Positions 25,964 through 33,610 of a stretch of DNA of 58,522 nt are shown here, piece after piece. The DNA is taken from positions 1 through 58,522 of IMG/VR virus record IMGVR_UViG_3300029448_000026. One strand, given 5' to 3'. Under the pieces are notes generated by a model. It saw only the letters and a program-made list of their open reading frames with translations, made no database searches and was not told where the DNA came from. This DNA is from a virus. Positions within the stretch are counted from its first letter, which is position 1; every line of letters starts with the position of its first letter. The position numbers and the translations under genes were made by a program.

Positions 25964-26232
25964 TTTCTTTTTCTCCTAGCTAATCCACCATGACGAAATT
26001 TTACTTTTGCCTTTGGCGTATTCGACACCACAGTTTTACCTTTTGAACCAGCCCTCTTCTTTTTCTTGGCTGTCGAAGACCTTTCGCCTTTAGATAAGGA
26101 CTGGGCTTTAGAACGAGGTAGACACCTATCAGGGTTTTTCTTATCTTTTGAAGTACCGCACTTACCTTTGATGTTACCATCAGTGCCTATTCTAACCCAA
26201 TCCTGGTTTACCCAATCTTTAAGCTGGCCCAT
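25960..26232 (-). CDS. DUF5872-like basic protein (90 aa)
   Basis: The N-terminus (LKDWVNQDWVRIGTDGNIKG, then KCGTSKDKKNPDRCLP) is the pattern of a small family I know as DUF5872, with two conserved cysteines, found in phages and giant viruses. The remainder is Lys-rich and the end is FRHGGLARRKRK, sharing GGLARRKR with the gene at 25527-25748. Starts and stops overlap neighbours (TAATG upstream, ATGA downstream). A nucleic-acid-binding role is plausible only from charge. Confidence 0.7.
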   Translation of the reverse strand: MGQLKDWVNQDWVRIGTDGNIKGKCGTSKDKKNPDRCLPRSKAQSLSKGERSSTAKKKKRAGSKGKTVVSNTPKAKVKFRHGGLARRKRK

Positions 26233-26390
26233 TATTTTTTCTTCTTACTACCTTTTGCATAACTGGGGTCTTTACAATACTTAGACGCTGCCATGTTAGC
26301 ATAAGCTGAAGGATAAGTGTCAAAGGTTCGTTTTGCCCAAGCCTTTCCAGAAGGGCAAATCTTACCTCCGTTTTTATAGTATCTACGCAT
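26232..26390 (-). CDS. Small conserved basic protein with two cysteines (52 aa)
   Basis: The start at 26390 is chosen because it overlaps the upstream stop as TGATG; a longer reading has an unlikely Phe/Arg-rich lead. The protein (KICPSGKAWAKRTFDTYPSA, continuing YANMAASKYCKDP) belongs to a short family I recall from cyanophages and other marine phages, with a Lys-rich end. The two cysteines might bind a metal or each other. Function unknown. Confidence 0.65.
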   Translation of the reverse strand: MRRYYKNGGKICPSGKAWAKRTFDTYPSAYANMAASKYCKDPSYAKGSKKKK

Positions 26391-26683
26391 CAGCCGAAAA
26401 AACCTGTAAAAGAATCTACTGCTGTTAATGTAACGTGGCATTCATTCTTGAACAAAATACCTGCTCCAGGAAGGTTCATATAAAAGTCATCACTTTGATT
26501 AAAAGACATATCTAATAGAGTCGCCCCTGTAGAACTATCTTTTAATACAATTTGAGGGCTTCCAGAACCTGCAGATTTTAGGGCTAATGTTTTTAAACGA
26601 GTACGACCTTGTTTGACCGTACCCGTAGCAGTTACAGTGACCGCTTCTATGTCGGAGTCACCTGTGGATGTCAAATGAGCCAT
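26390..26683 (-). CDS. Small beta-rich virion protein after capsid genes (97 aa)
   Basis: A short beta-sandwich-like protein (VTVTATGTVKQGRTRLKTLAL, shortened to its core; PQIVLKDSSTGATLLDM; CHVTLTAVDSF). Composition and place two genes after the major capsid gene suggest a decoration or neck-associated virion protein. Its stop overlaps the next start. No named family. Confidence 0.65.
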   Translation of the reverse strand: MAHLTSTGDSDIEAVTVTATGTVKQGRTRLKTLALKSAGSGSPQIVLKDSSTGATLLDMSFNQSDDFYMNLPGAGILFKNECHVTLTAVDSFTGFFG

Positions 26684-26695
26684 ATGTGTCTCCTA

Positions 26696-27178
26696 CTACG
26701 CTACGAGGTTACTTGCTTGTTGATACAAAACAGTCGCTCTAATTTCACCAGCTTGAGTAGCACCTGTTGTTGTCCAAGTAAGTCGGATATCAGCTGTATT
26801 TGAAGTTTCCGCCCAAGATAAGGCAGCTCCAGCTTCTGAACCAGGATATTTACGCCCAGCGTTACCCGCACCTGTTGCACAAGTAAATTGGTTAATCAGT
26901 GTTGCGTTTCCGCCTACAGTATCGCCAATACTAAGAACAGCAGCTGCATTTGTAATAGCTGTTGCTACATCAAGAACAATGTCTATGATTTGTGATTTTG
27001 CTGGTATTACAACGTCTGTAACGTTTGCTGCAGATGCGCCAGCTGCTAATGATCCTGTTGTAAAAGATTGAGCCATAACAACTTGACCTGTATTTTTAAT
27101 ATCAGAGCCAACAGTCGTACCCGTAGTTTCTTTAATTGTACCAGCCTTTATCGGGCCAGAAAAAGTAGTAGTTCCCAT
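26696..27178 (-). CDS. Beta-rich virion protein downstream of major capsid (160 aa)
   Basis: The protein is alternating Thr/Ala/Gly beta strands (FTTGSLAAGASAANVTDVVIP; IIDIVLDVATAITNAAAVLS given in part) with a C-terminal ATVLYQQASNLVA. It is probably a decoration or minor capsid protein. The leader between it and the capsid gene is 129 bases, the longest gap in the minus arm, and holds a terminator followed by a nested stem-loop ending next to the GGAG ribosome binding site, so its expression may be set separately from the capsid gene. Confidence 0.65.
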   Translation of the reverse strand: MGTTTFSGPIKAGTIKETTGTTVGSDIKNTGQVVMAQSFTTGSLAAGASAANVTDVVIPAKSQIIDIVLDVATAITNAAAVLSIGDTVGGNATLINQFTCATGAGNAGRKYPGSEAGAALSWAETSNTADIRLTWTTTGATQAGEIRATVLYQQASNLVA

Positions 27179-27188
27179 ATCTATCTCC

Positions 27189-27247
27189 TCTGTCGTTTAA
27201 GTCAACTACACTGTGTAGTTGTCAGGGATAATTTACTATACGACAGA
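27189..27247 (-). promoter_or_regulatory. Nested stem-loop leader upstream of decoration-type gene
   Basis: On the minus strand TCTGTCGT (27247-27240) can pair with ACGACAGA (27196-27189), eight of eight bases, enclosing an inner hairpin CAACTACA / TGTAGTTG (27221-27203) with a three-base loop. The outer stem ends directly against GGAG of the ribosome binding site of the gene at 26696-27178. This looks like an RNA element controlling translation or processing; no known riboswitch family is matched. Confidence 0.5.
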
Positions 27248-27284
27248 AAAAATAAAAAAGAAAGGGTGATTTTCACCACCCCTT
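27246..27284 (-). terminator. Rho-independent terminator after major capsid gene
   Basis: On the minus strand AAGGGGTG (27284-27277) pairs with CACCCTTT (27268-27261), eight pairs with one G-T, and is followed by TCTTTTTTATTTTTT. It lies 24 bases past the capsid stop. It would end or attenuate transcription from the left-running late operon after the most abundant product. Confidence 0.75.
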
Positions 27285-27307
27285 CTAGTTCCTAAGATTT
27301 TTAGACT

Positions 27308-28216
27308 TTACGCTCCAGGTGAGCCAAAGATACCTAGCGGATCGGATACACCAAAAGAGTATCTTTCTCTAGCTTTATATCTTGAATTACCTGTATCAAA
27401 GTCAGCATCCATAGATGTTGCCATTGGACTACGTGTAAAGTGTTTTAGGCCATTAGGTACGTCTGTCATGAGGAACCAAGCATCTGTATCGGTTAGATAA
27501 TGGTTGATAGAGTATCCTTCAGGTATAGAACCATTGTTACGTAGTGCGTTGAGATCATTGTCTGCTGTACCTACACGACCTTCTGTTTCTAACAATCTTG
27601 TAGCAATAAACTGTAGTGCTGGTGGGATTATTAGTTTTCTTGGTCGAGAAGCTATTAGTAGACCTCTCTCATCTGTCCAACCTGCGATCTGAATAACAGC
27701 TGCTTCTAATGAAGTTTCGTTAAGATCAGCTGCAACGGCTGGTTCGTTTGAGTTAACACCACCTGATACGAGTGGGTGATCGGTAGCACAAAGTGATTTA
27801 CCGTCTCCGTAGGTAGTGCCTCCAGCAAAAGCATTATTTAGAATTGTAGCTGCTTTTACTTGTTTTGTGTACGCCATAGCGCGAGCTAGAGCTTTGGTAT
27901 AACGAGATGATAGAGAATCATACAAGTTATCTTCAATCGCCTCTTCAGTGATTGAAAAACCCATAGCCACTGTCTCATGGTTATAGCGTGAAGTGAATGC
28001 TTCTTGTGCATTGTCATACTCGATGGCAGAACCCTCGTTTTTGACAGGTGCAGCTGAGAAGCCACTTAGTTTGGTCTCTTCTTCAAAAGAACGATCAGAA
28101 CTTTCAGACTCGAAAATTTCTGCATGTTCCTCACCGTACTTAGCATACTCTAAACCGAATAATGCATTCAAGCCAGGGAGTAGTTCTTTAAGAAGTTGGG
28201 CGCGTGAAATAGCCAT
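27308..28216 (-). CDS. Major capsid protein, Mu gpT-like HK97 fold (302 aa)
   Basis: Residues 1-50 (LLKELLPGLNALFGLEYAKY, EEHAEIFESESSDRSFEE) and the core ALARAMAYTKQVKAATILNN with SRPRKLIIPPALQFIATRLL are typical of Mu gpT-type major head subunits. The end FGVSDPLGIFGSPGA is also familiar. Length about 300 residues fits. Just upstream come a small virion protein, a conserved late protein and the scaffold, the usual head order; a strong terminator follows. There is no sign of a long cleaved scaffold domain, consistent with the separate scaffold gene. Confidence 0.85.
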   Translation of the reverse strand: MAISRAQLLKELLPGLNALFGLEYAKYGEEHAEIFESESSDRSFEEETKLSGFSAAPVKNEGSAIEYDNAQEAFTSRYNHETVAMGFSITEEAIEDNLYDSLSSRYTKALARAMAYTKQVKAATILNNAFAGGTTYGDGKSLCATDHPLVSGGVNSNEPAVAADLNETSLEAAVIQIAGWTDERGLLIASRPRKLIIPPALQFIATRLLETEGRVGTADNDLNALRNNGSIPEGYSINHYLTDTDAWFLMTDVPNGLKHFTRSPMATSMDADFDTGNSRYKARERYSFGVSDPLGIFGSPGA

Positions 28217-28219
28217 TTT

Positions 28220-28822
28220 CTATACTCCTAACGCTTTATCGTACTGGTGCATTCCGAAGTTCCACTTCACAATAAATTCTACAAAATTGCCATTTGCCAA
28301 CTTAGTATCATGTACAACATCAATAATCCGCATTGGGAAAGTATTTGTTGTATTGACAGCTGAGTCCATAGCAACTGTTGAATTACCAGTTACAGTTGAG
28401 CCAGTATTATTCACTAGCTTTATATTATTACCTAACGCAGTTTGTCCAACAGCAGTTACTGTTGTTCCACCCGCTGTACAGGAAACTACTTTAAATAAAG
28501 CATTTGGATCGTCACAGACGTATGCTTTAATATCAGAAGCTGCTGTATTAGCAGGATAATACTGTCTAAAGGTAAGTTGTTGAGTTCCAGGGTCTGTATA
28601 AGTACAGCCTAGGAATACGCCAACTGTGTTGGTAGTAGCCGTTGTTATTGCGTCTCTCTCAAGAAAACCCGTGTTCACTAATTTTACAACGTCACCATTA
28701 AAAATGTTTGTATTGTAACCAGAAGCGATAGCGAATTGTCGAGTAGATCCAGCAAAAGGCGTACCACCAGTCAAGTTGACTGGTTTTAGCCCGTAAGGGG
28801 CATCTATTGTAGGCCAAGCCAT
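28220..28822 (-). CDS. Head decoration or minor capsid protein (200 aa)
   Basis: This beta-rich protein (YGLKPVNLTGGTPFAGSTRQ; NIFNGDVVKLVNTGF; VGVFLGCTYTDPGTQQLTF) is of a kind commonly encoded next to the major capsid gene of marine podoviruses and siphoviruses. It is separated from the capsid gene by three bases. It probably sits on the capsid surface. It has no catalytic motif. Confidence 0.7.
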   Translation of the reverse strand: MAWPTIDAPYGLKPVNLTGGTPFAGSTRQFAIASGYNTNIFNGDVVKLVNTGFLERDAITTATTNTVGVFLGCTYTDPGTQQLTFRQYYPANTAASDIKAYVCDDPNALFKVVSCTAGGTTVTAVGQTALGNNIKLVNNTGSTVTGNSTVAMDSAVNTTNTFPMRIIDVVHDTKLANGNFVEFIVKWNFGMHQYDKALGV

Positions 28823-28845
28823 GTTTTAGTCTCCTATAACTAAAA

Positions 28846-29295
28846 TTAATTGCCAGTTCCAAAAGTGACCTTAGATTTGCGATCATGAAATAATGGCATT
28901 CTAGGATCATTTTCTCTCATAAGGTTGTTGTCAACAGATTGTATTTGTCCGTCCGTTTGTTCTTGATAATGTGCGGTACGTTCATTTACAAGCTCTTGTG
29001 GGGCTTTACAAAGCATTAAACCACCAATAACTACATTGTCCCTAAATTTTTCATTTTCAATGGAAACAACAGTAATTTCTGGATGGTCGCTTGCCTTTAC
29101 AGGCTCCCAACCTTCACGTAATTTTGAAGAAACATTGGTTGGATCTACTTGTCCTTGTGTCGCTACACGAACCCATCGGAACGCATATCCTGGCTCTGGA
29201 TCAGGGGAAGGTAAAACTTCTGGTCTGGTCCATGCTCTTTTACGTACTACTTTTTCTCGTGTTGTAGCTTCACGGTTTATTCGATTTTCAACCAT
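28846..29295 (-). CDS. Conserved head-region protein (149 aa)
   Basis: A charged protein with RKRAWTRPEVLPSPDPEPGY, a core FRWVRVATQGQVDPTNVSSK with LREGWEPV, and a tail NDPRMPLFHDRKSKVTFG. I recognise this as a protein regularly found between scaffold and capsid genes in marine phages, without named function. It starts with a TAATG overlap on the scaffold stop. A head assembly or minor head role is likely. Confidence 0.65.
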   Translation of the reverse strand: MVENRINREATTREKVVRKRAWTRPEVLPSPDPEPGYAFRWVRVATQGQVDPTNVSSKLREGWEPVKASDHPEITVVSIENEKFRDNVVIGGLMLCKAPQELVNERTAHYQEQTDGQIQSVDNNLMRENDPRMPLFHDRKSKVTFGTGN

Positions 29296-30302
29296 TATGA
29301 CTTCCTCATTTCTTCTGCAACCTTTTGGGCGTATAGTTCTAGCGGTACTCCAAGTTTCTTAGCAAGGGCAACCTGTGTTTGCGATAGCCTAATCTTTTTA
29401 GGTGCTACGCTCCGCGCTGCGGGTGCAACCACATTGGTCTGCTTTTTCGACTCTTCGACCTCTGGTTCGTTAGCGTCCTCAAATTTATTTGGGAACACTT
29501 CTCGCATACGAGTATTTATTGCCTCGTAGTATTCATCGCTCTGCAAGTCTACACCTTGTTTGTGTAACCTTGCATGGACTCCCATGGCAAGACTTGTCAT
29601 CTCATCGTCTGTACCAAACCAAGGATTCTTCTTTGACCATTGCAAAGCCTTATCATCGACTTTTGGTGCAGTAGGAGCCGTATCTACATTCTGTTTTACA
29701 TCAGAATCTTGTTCCTGTAAAGGAGGTATTTTAATATCTTTTAATTTGTCAGCTCTTATCTTGTTATGCGTAAGGGCTTCTTGAGCTGCTACAACAGCAT
29801 CTGTATCTCCTGCTTCATAAGCTTTTTTATACGCTTCTTTAGCATTCAATAGTTCAGTATCAACACTTTGCTGTGCTTGTTTTAACAAGGCTTCTTGATT
29901 TTTATTTAAATCGCCCTTTAACTTATCATTCTCTTGCATAAGCTGTTTTGTAAGACGTTCTAGTTCTTGGCCTTCACGTATAGACTGTTCTTTAGCCCTT
30001 CTTTCATCATGATAGCCTTTGCTGAAGTGCCTTATACGTTTTTGTACTTGCTCAGAATACTTAGTAAGTTCTTCATCTGTAACGTCTTCAGGGGGTTCAG
30101 AAGGTTTACGGTTTCTATCAGCCTTTGGAGTATCATCAACAACTTCGATTTCTACTTCATCTTTCTTAGGCTCTTCTACCTCGACCTTTACTTCTTCTTT
30201 TTTGGGGTTTAAATCTATTTCCACAGCAGAAGAGGATTCAATTTCTATATCTTTCTCTTCGCCTTCATGTGGAAAACTGTATTCTACTTTCTCTATTGCC
30301 AT
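29295..30302 (-). CDS. Head scaffolding protein (335 aa)
   Basis: The protein is strongly acidic at the N-terminus, with Glu/Val/Lys repeats to residue 60, then a long coiled coil (about residues 85-190, ELERLTKQLMQENDKLKGDL) and a basic C-terminus (RLSQTQVALAKKLGVP). This arrangement, with position immediately before the capsid genes, is that of phage scaffolding proteins such as P22 gp8, which copolymerise with the capsid subunit and leave before or during packaging. The basic C-terminal helix would contact the capsid shell. Confidence 0.75.
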   Translation of the reverse strand: MAIEKVEYSFPHEGEEKDIEIESSSAVEIDLNPKKEEVKVEVEEPKKDEVEIEVVDDTPKADRNRKPSEPPEDVTDEELTKYSEQVQKRIRHFSKGYHDERRAKEQSIREGQELERLTKQLMQENDKLKGDLNKNQEALLKQAQQSVDTELLNAKEAYKKAYEAGDTDAVVAAQEALTHNKIRADKLKDIKIPPLQEQDSDVKQNVDTAPTAPKVDDKALQWSKKNPWFGTDDEMTSLAMGVHARLHKQGVDLQSDEYYEAINTRMREVFPNKFEDANEPEVEESKKQTNVVAPAARSVAPKKIRLSQTQVALAKKLGVPLELYAQKVAEEMRKS

Positions 30303-30311
30303 CTTTATCTC

Positions 30312-30743
30312 CTATATTGCTCTCGATACACCGCGAGGATCGGCTACTACTGCTTCGATAGAATCATCATTCATTAAACGATACTCTACACCTGCTACTT
30401 TGAATCGTGTACCTGTATTAGCACGAAACATTACATAATCACCTACCTTACACCAAGGCGTGGTAAAACGTTCTTTGTCTTTATAAGCTTCTTCACCCAT
30501 ATCAAGCACAACGCCTATAATAGACATTATATGCTCATTATGTTTATGCGAATCAGTTTTTAGTACTTTTGTACCATCAAAAGTTTCTCCAACTTCTGGC
30601 ATGGCTACTAACAGCCTGTATCCTACAGGTTTGGGTAATTGTAGTTCTAAGTCAGCATCGCTAAGTTGGGTTTTTGCCGTTGTAGTCATCATTTCTAAGT
30701 CGGCATTGTTAATTTTAACAGTCTCTATATTTGTTTCACTCAT
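30312..30743 (-). CDS. GroES-like co-chaperonin (143 aa)
   Basis: After about 30 polar residues the protein has LPKPVGYRLLVAMPEVGETF, a variable polar loop (KTDSHKHNEH) and then GVVLDMG, GDYVMFRANTGTRFKVAGVEY and SIEAVVADP. This is the order of the GroES/Cpn10 beta-barrel: first strand, mobile loop, roof, and the core with the final strand. Phage co-chaperonins such as T4 gp31 replace host GroES so that the capsid protein can fold. The gene lies between portal and scaffold, supporting that job. The start at 30743 is taken because GGAAG then has proper spacing; an ATG six bases upstream does not. Confidence 0.75.
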   Translation of the reverse strand: MSETNIETVKINNADLEMMTTTAKTQLSDADLELQLPKPVGYRLLVAMPEVGETFDGTKVLKTDSHKHNEHIMSIIGVVLDMGEEAYKDKERFTTPWCKVGDYVMFRANTGTRFKVAGVEYRLMNDDSIEAVVADPRGVSRAI

Positions 30744-30933
30744 CTTCATCTTCCATTTGGTTGCGCAAGAGGTCTTCCATGTGTGATATACTGATTTCTA
30801 GACCCCGTATAAAACCAGTCACACTTTTGTATTGAGAGAAGTCTTTTGCTCCTCCACTACTAAGAAATTCTATTGATCCATTTTTTTCCTCTATTAATTT
30901 ACTCTTAAGCACGTCAAAGACGGTTTGTACCAT
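30736..30933 (-). CDS. Conserved small late protein (65 aa)
   Basis: The ATG at 30933 is preceded by TTAGGAGAGAAC, so it is preferred to the longer reading from 30954. The protein (MVQTVFDVLKSKLIEEKNG, FLSSGGAKDFSQYKSV, GFIRGLEISISHMEDLL) is a helical family I know from many marine phages beside the portal gene, ending in an acidic MEDEDE-like tail. It overlaps the GroES-like gene by eight bases. Role unknown. Confidence 0.7.
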   Translation of the reverse strand: MVQTVFDVLKSKLIEEKNGSIEFLSSGGAKDFSQYKSVTGFIRGLEISISHMEDLLRNQMEDEDE

Positions 30934-30941
30934 GTTCTCTC

Positions 30942-31223
30942 CTAACAGTTCCATTTCCGCAAAGACTTATTTATCCTAGAGTTCGGATCTTTAGCGGTCT
31001 TTGCACTCGTTCTCCTTTTCTTCATTCCTTCCATTCTAGCGCAGAAAGACTTTCTTCTATTTGCTGCTTTAGAACCTTTCTTTAGCTTTGAAGGTTTAGT
31101 TGTAACCGCTGTCTTTAACTTAGATCCTGGATTAGCTTTTCTATATGAAGCGACTCCTTTTGCATTAAGTCCTCCACTCTTAGATTTACCTTCTTTCCTT
31201 TGCCATGCAGGTGACTTAGCCAT
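30942..31223 (-). CDS. DUF6321-like basic protein (93 aa)
   Basis: The beginning (SPAWQRKEGKSKSGGLNAKG, ASYRKANPG) and the end (KSFCARMEGMKKRRTSAKTA, DPNSRINKSLRKWNC) are strongly conserved in a phage family I recall as DUF6321. Nearly a third of residues are basic. Its start overlaps the portal stop as TAATG. It is perhaps a nucleic-acid-binding or head-assembly protein; not proven. Confidence 0.75.
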   Translation of the reverse strand: MAKSPAWQRKEGKSKSGGLNAKGVASYRKANPGSKLKTAVTTKPSKLKKGSKAANRRKSFCARMEGMKKRRTSAKTAKDPNSRINKSLRKWNC

Positions 31224-33610
31224 TATTGCTTTCCTTTCATGGTTTTTATTATATCTAAGTTAAGTTTGTTATCAGACTCTACCTTCTCTTTAGCTAACTT
31301 AACTCCTTTTTCCTTCGCGTCAATCTCTACTTTAGTTTTTTCTATTTCCACCTTCTCTTTATCAATAGCTGCGTCAGCAGCATCTTTCTGAGCTTTACGT
31401 TGTACTTCAGCTTGTTTAATGCCTAGTTCTTGCTGTTGCATCTGTACAACAGGATCTTGCGCTTTTGCCATGGCTTGCTGTTGGGCAACCATTTTTGCAT
31501 TCTTCTGTTGTAACTGCGCTCCTGCTTTGGCTACTAGCTGTGACAAGCTTACTTCTATGTCTTCTGGTAACTCCTCACCAGGTGCTGGTAGAGGTGCGCC
31601 AAGCTCCATCTCTATCTGTTTACGATACTTAAATCCAAGATGTTCAGCTATATGTGATTGTAAAGCTGCCATGATACGTTTTGCTTGTGGATTCTGTCCT
31701 ATCATTTGAGCCATCGTAGGATCTTGTAAGAATGATACATGAGATGCAATATGTGCATCGTGATCCTGATAAAGAAAAGCTTTCATCGGTTTACCTGTAA
31801 GAGCGTTCATATTCTCACTGACAGGATCTGTTGGTTTTATATCATCTTTTGTTGGAACAAGTTTGTCTGCGTTCTTTACCCCTAACACTTCTATCATCTG
31901 TCTGTGTAGTTGTGGTAAGTCGTATATTTGCGGTGCTTGCTGTGCCATTTGAAGAACTGCCTGATACTGTACCACTCTTTGCGCCATTGTAGAGCTATTT
32001 GGGTCTGACACAGGAATAACATCTGTCATCATGTAGTCAGCTTGCTTCGCGCTTGTTTGTCCTCTGTGTGGTTGGTATGTGTACTCTACAGGGGCGTATT
32101 CAGTCATAATAGCCTTGAGTAACTTAAACTCCTGTTTCATAGCATAGTGTACGCGAGCCTGTACTGCTGCCATGGGTTTAAGTGTTCTCTCTAACAAGGC
32201 AAGAGTTGTACCCACAGGAGCGTTAGCTGACATATCAGATATGTTCATATCGCTGATAGCCCCTAACCTTCTACCTTCAGTCGTAATCTGATTTAGTAAA
32301 GCTAAGAGAGTTTGGCTTGGCTCTTTATATGGTAGAGCCATAATATTATCACGAATACTGCCAGACGGTACATCTACATCTTTCCATTCACCTGGTTCAA
32401 TAGGCGCATCATCTCCTTTAATACGCAATCCACGAGATTTAAGGCCCCCTGGGAGATTAGAGAGAGTACCAGCATCAACAAGTTGACGAATGATTGAAGT
32501 TCCTGCACGAGCATATCCTCCTATAATGTGAATAAGTCCAAGACCGTAAAAACCAAACCCTGGTACATATACATAATGTACGAAATGCTGGCGTTTTAAC
32601 ATCAGCTCATCATCAGGGTTCCAGTTTCTTCTAATAGCCAATATTTCATTAGACCCACGTTCTATGGTGACCACGTAAGGTTTTGCTATCTCGTTATCAG
32701 ACTCATCAATCCCATCAATAACAAGATCTGCGTGAACTTCATACAACGCGTATCTATCATCATCTGTAAGGGAGTAACCCCCTTCTTCTGCTTTTCTTTC
32801 TTCTATATCAGTATGAAAAGATTGTGGGTCTCCTAAGTCTATATCACGGTAAAACCCATTAGCTTGCAGTTTCTTTAACTCATTCTTTGTTTTTCGCATG
32901 ATGTGCGTTACACGCTCTGCTGCCTCTATGTTAGAAGCTCCATAAGGCACGATTACGTCTTCAGCGGGTATATACATAGCGCACTGTCTGCCTATGTTAG
33001 GGTCATAGTATACCTTTTTGAAAGCTGAACCAGCTAGACCTAAACTGTACAATAATCTTTCATGCTCTGGCCTGTACTCCACCATATTCTCTGTCAACTG
33101 ATAGTTCATATCAGCTTTTACACGAGCAGCAGCTTCTTCCTTCTCTTTTGTTTCTTCACCAAGTATTTTTGTCTTAACAGGTCCAGCTGCAGGAAAAGTT
33201 TCACTCATTGTTTCCGCTTGGAACCGTATAGCAGCCTCCGCAAGCACTGTAGAGTAAACTCCACACGCACCCTCCCAAGGTTCGGTACGTTCTTCATATT
33301 TAAACCCCAGAACGTCCAGCCCCTTTACAAACGTGTCTGCCCAGTCTTTTCGACTATCCACGTCAGAATCTACCATCTCAACAATATCTGAAGCCAGAAT
33401 TTTGAGATCGTTCTCCTCCATTACATCGGCTAAGTTTTCATCAAACTCACCTGTACCTGACACATCTGCTTCAGGTATAATCGTAACCTCTACACTTCCA
33501 TCATTCAAAGTGACCATTTCTGGATCTACGATATCTATTTCTAGACCTTCACCTTCTGGCATTGGTGGGACACCCTCTGGTGCTTGGTATAAGCTCTTCT
33601 CAATAGCCAT
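31223..33610 (-). CDS. Portal protein, P22-like (795 aa)
   Basis: The protein has the sequence character of P22-type portals: an N-terminal acidic lead of about 65 residues, ILASDIVEMVDSDVDSRKDW, WEGACGVYSTVLAEAAIRFQ, ERLLYSLGLAGSAFKKVYYD, a long helical stem region (about residues 370-480, RAGTSIIRQLVDAG, PVGTTLALLERTLKPM) and a Gln/Lys-rich C-terminal coiled coil (about residues 660-780) like the P22 barrel. The dodecameric portal forms the DNA channel and binds the terminase. Length is similar to P22 (725). Upstream genes are the packaging genes. Confidence 0.85.
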   Translation of the reverse strand: MAIEKSLYQAPEGVPPMPEGEGLEIDIVDPEMVTLNDGSVEVTIIPEADVSGTGEFDENLADVMEENDLKILASDIVEMVDSDVDSRKDWADTFVKGLDVLGFKYEERTEPWEGACGVYSTVLAEAAIRFQAETMSETFPAAGPVKTKILGEETKEKEEAAARVKADMNYQLTENMVEYRPEHERLLYSLGLAGSAFKKVYYDPNIGRQCAMYIPAEDVIVPYGASNIEAAERVTHIMRKTKNELKKLQANGFYRDIDLGDPQSFHTDIEERKAEEGGYSLTDDDRYALYEVHADLVIDGIDESDNEIAKPYVVTIERGSNEILAIRRNWNPDDELMLKRQHFVHYVYVPGFGFYGLGLIHIIGGYARAGTSIIRQLVDAGTLSNLPGGLKSRGLRIKGDDAPIEPGEWKDVDVPSGSIRDNIMALPYKEPSQTLLALLNQITTEGRRLGAISDMNISDMSANAPVGTTLALLERTLKPMAAVQARVHYAMKQEFKLLKAIMTEYAPVEYTYQPHRGQTSAKQADYMMTDVIPVSDPNSSTMAQRVVQYQAVLQMAQQAPQIYDLPQLHRQMIEVLGVKNADKLVPTKDDIKPTDPVSENMNALTGKPMKAFLYQDHDAHIASHVSFLQDPTMAQMIGQNPQAKRIMAALQSHIAEHLGFKYRKQIEMELGAPLPAPGEELPEDIEVSLSQLVAKAGAQLQQKNAKMVAQQQAMAKAQDPVVQMQQQELGIKQAEVQRKAQKDAADAAIDKEKVEIEKTKVEIDAKEKGVKLAKEKVESDNKLNLDIIKTMKGKQ

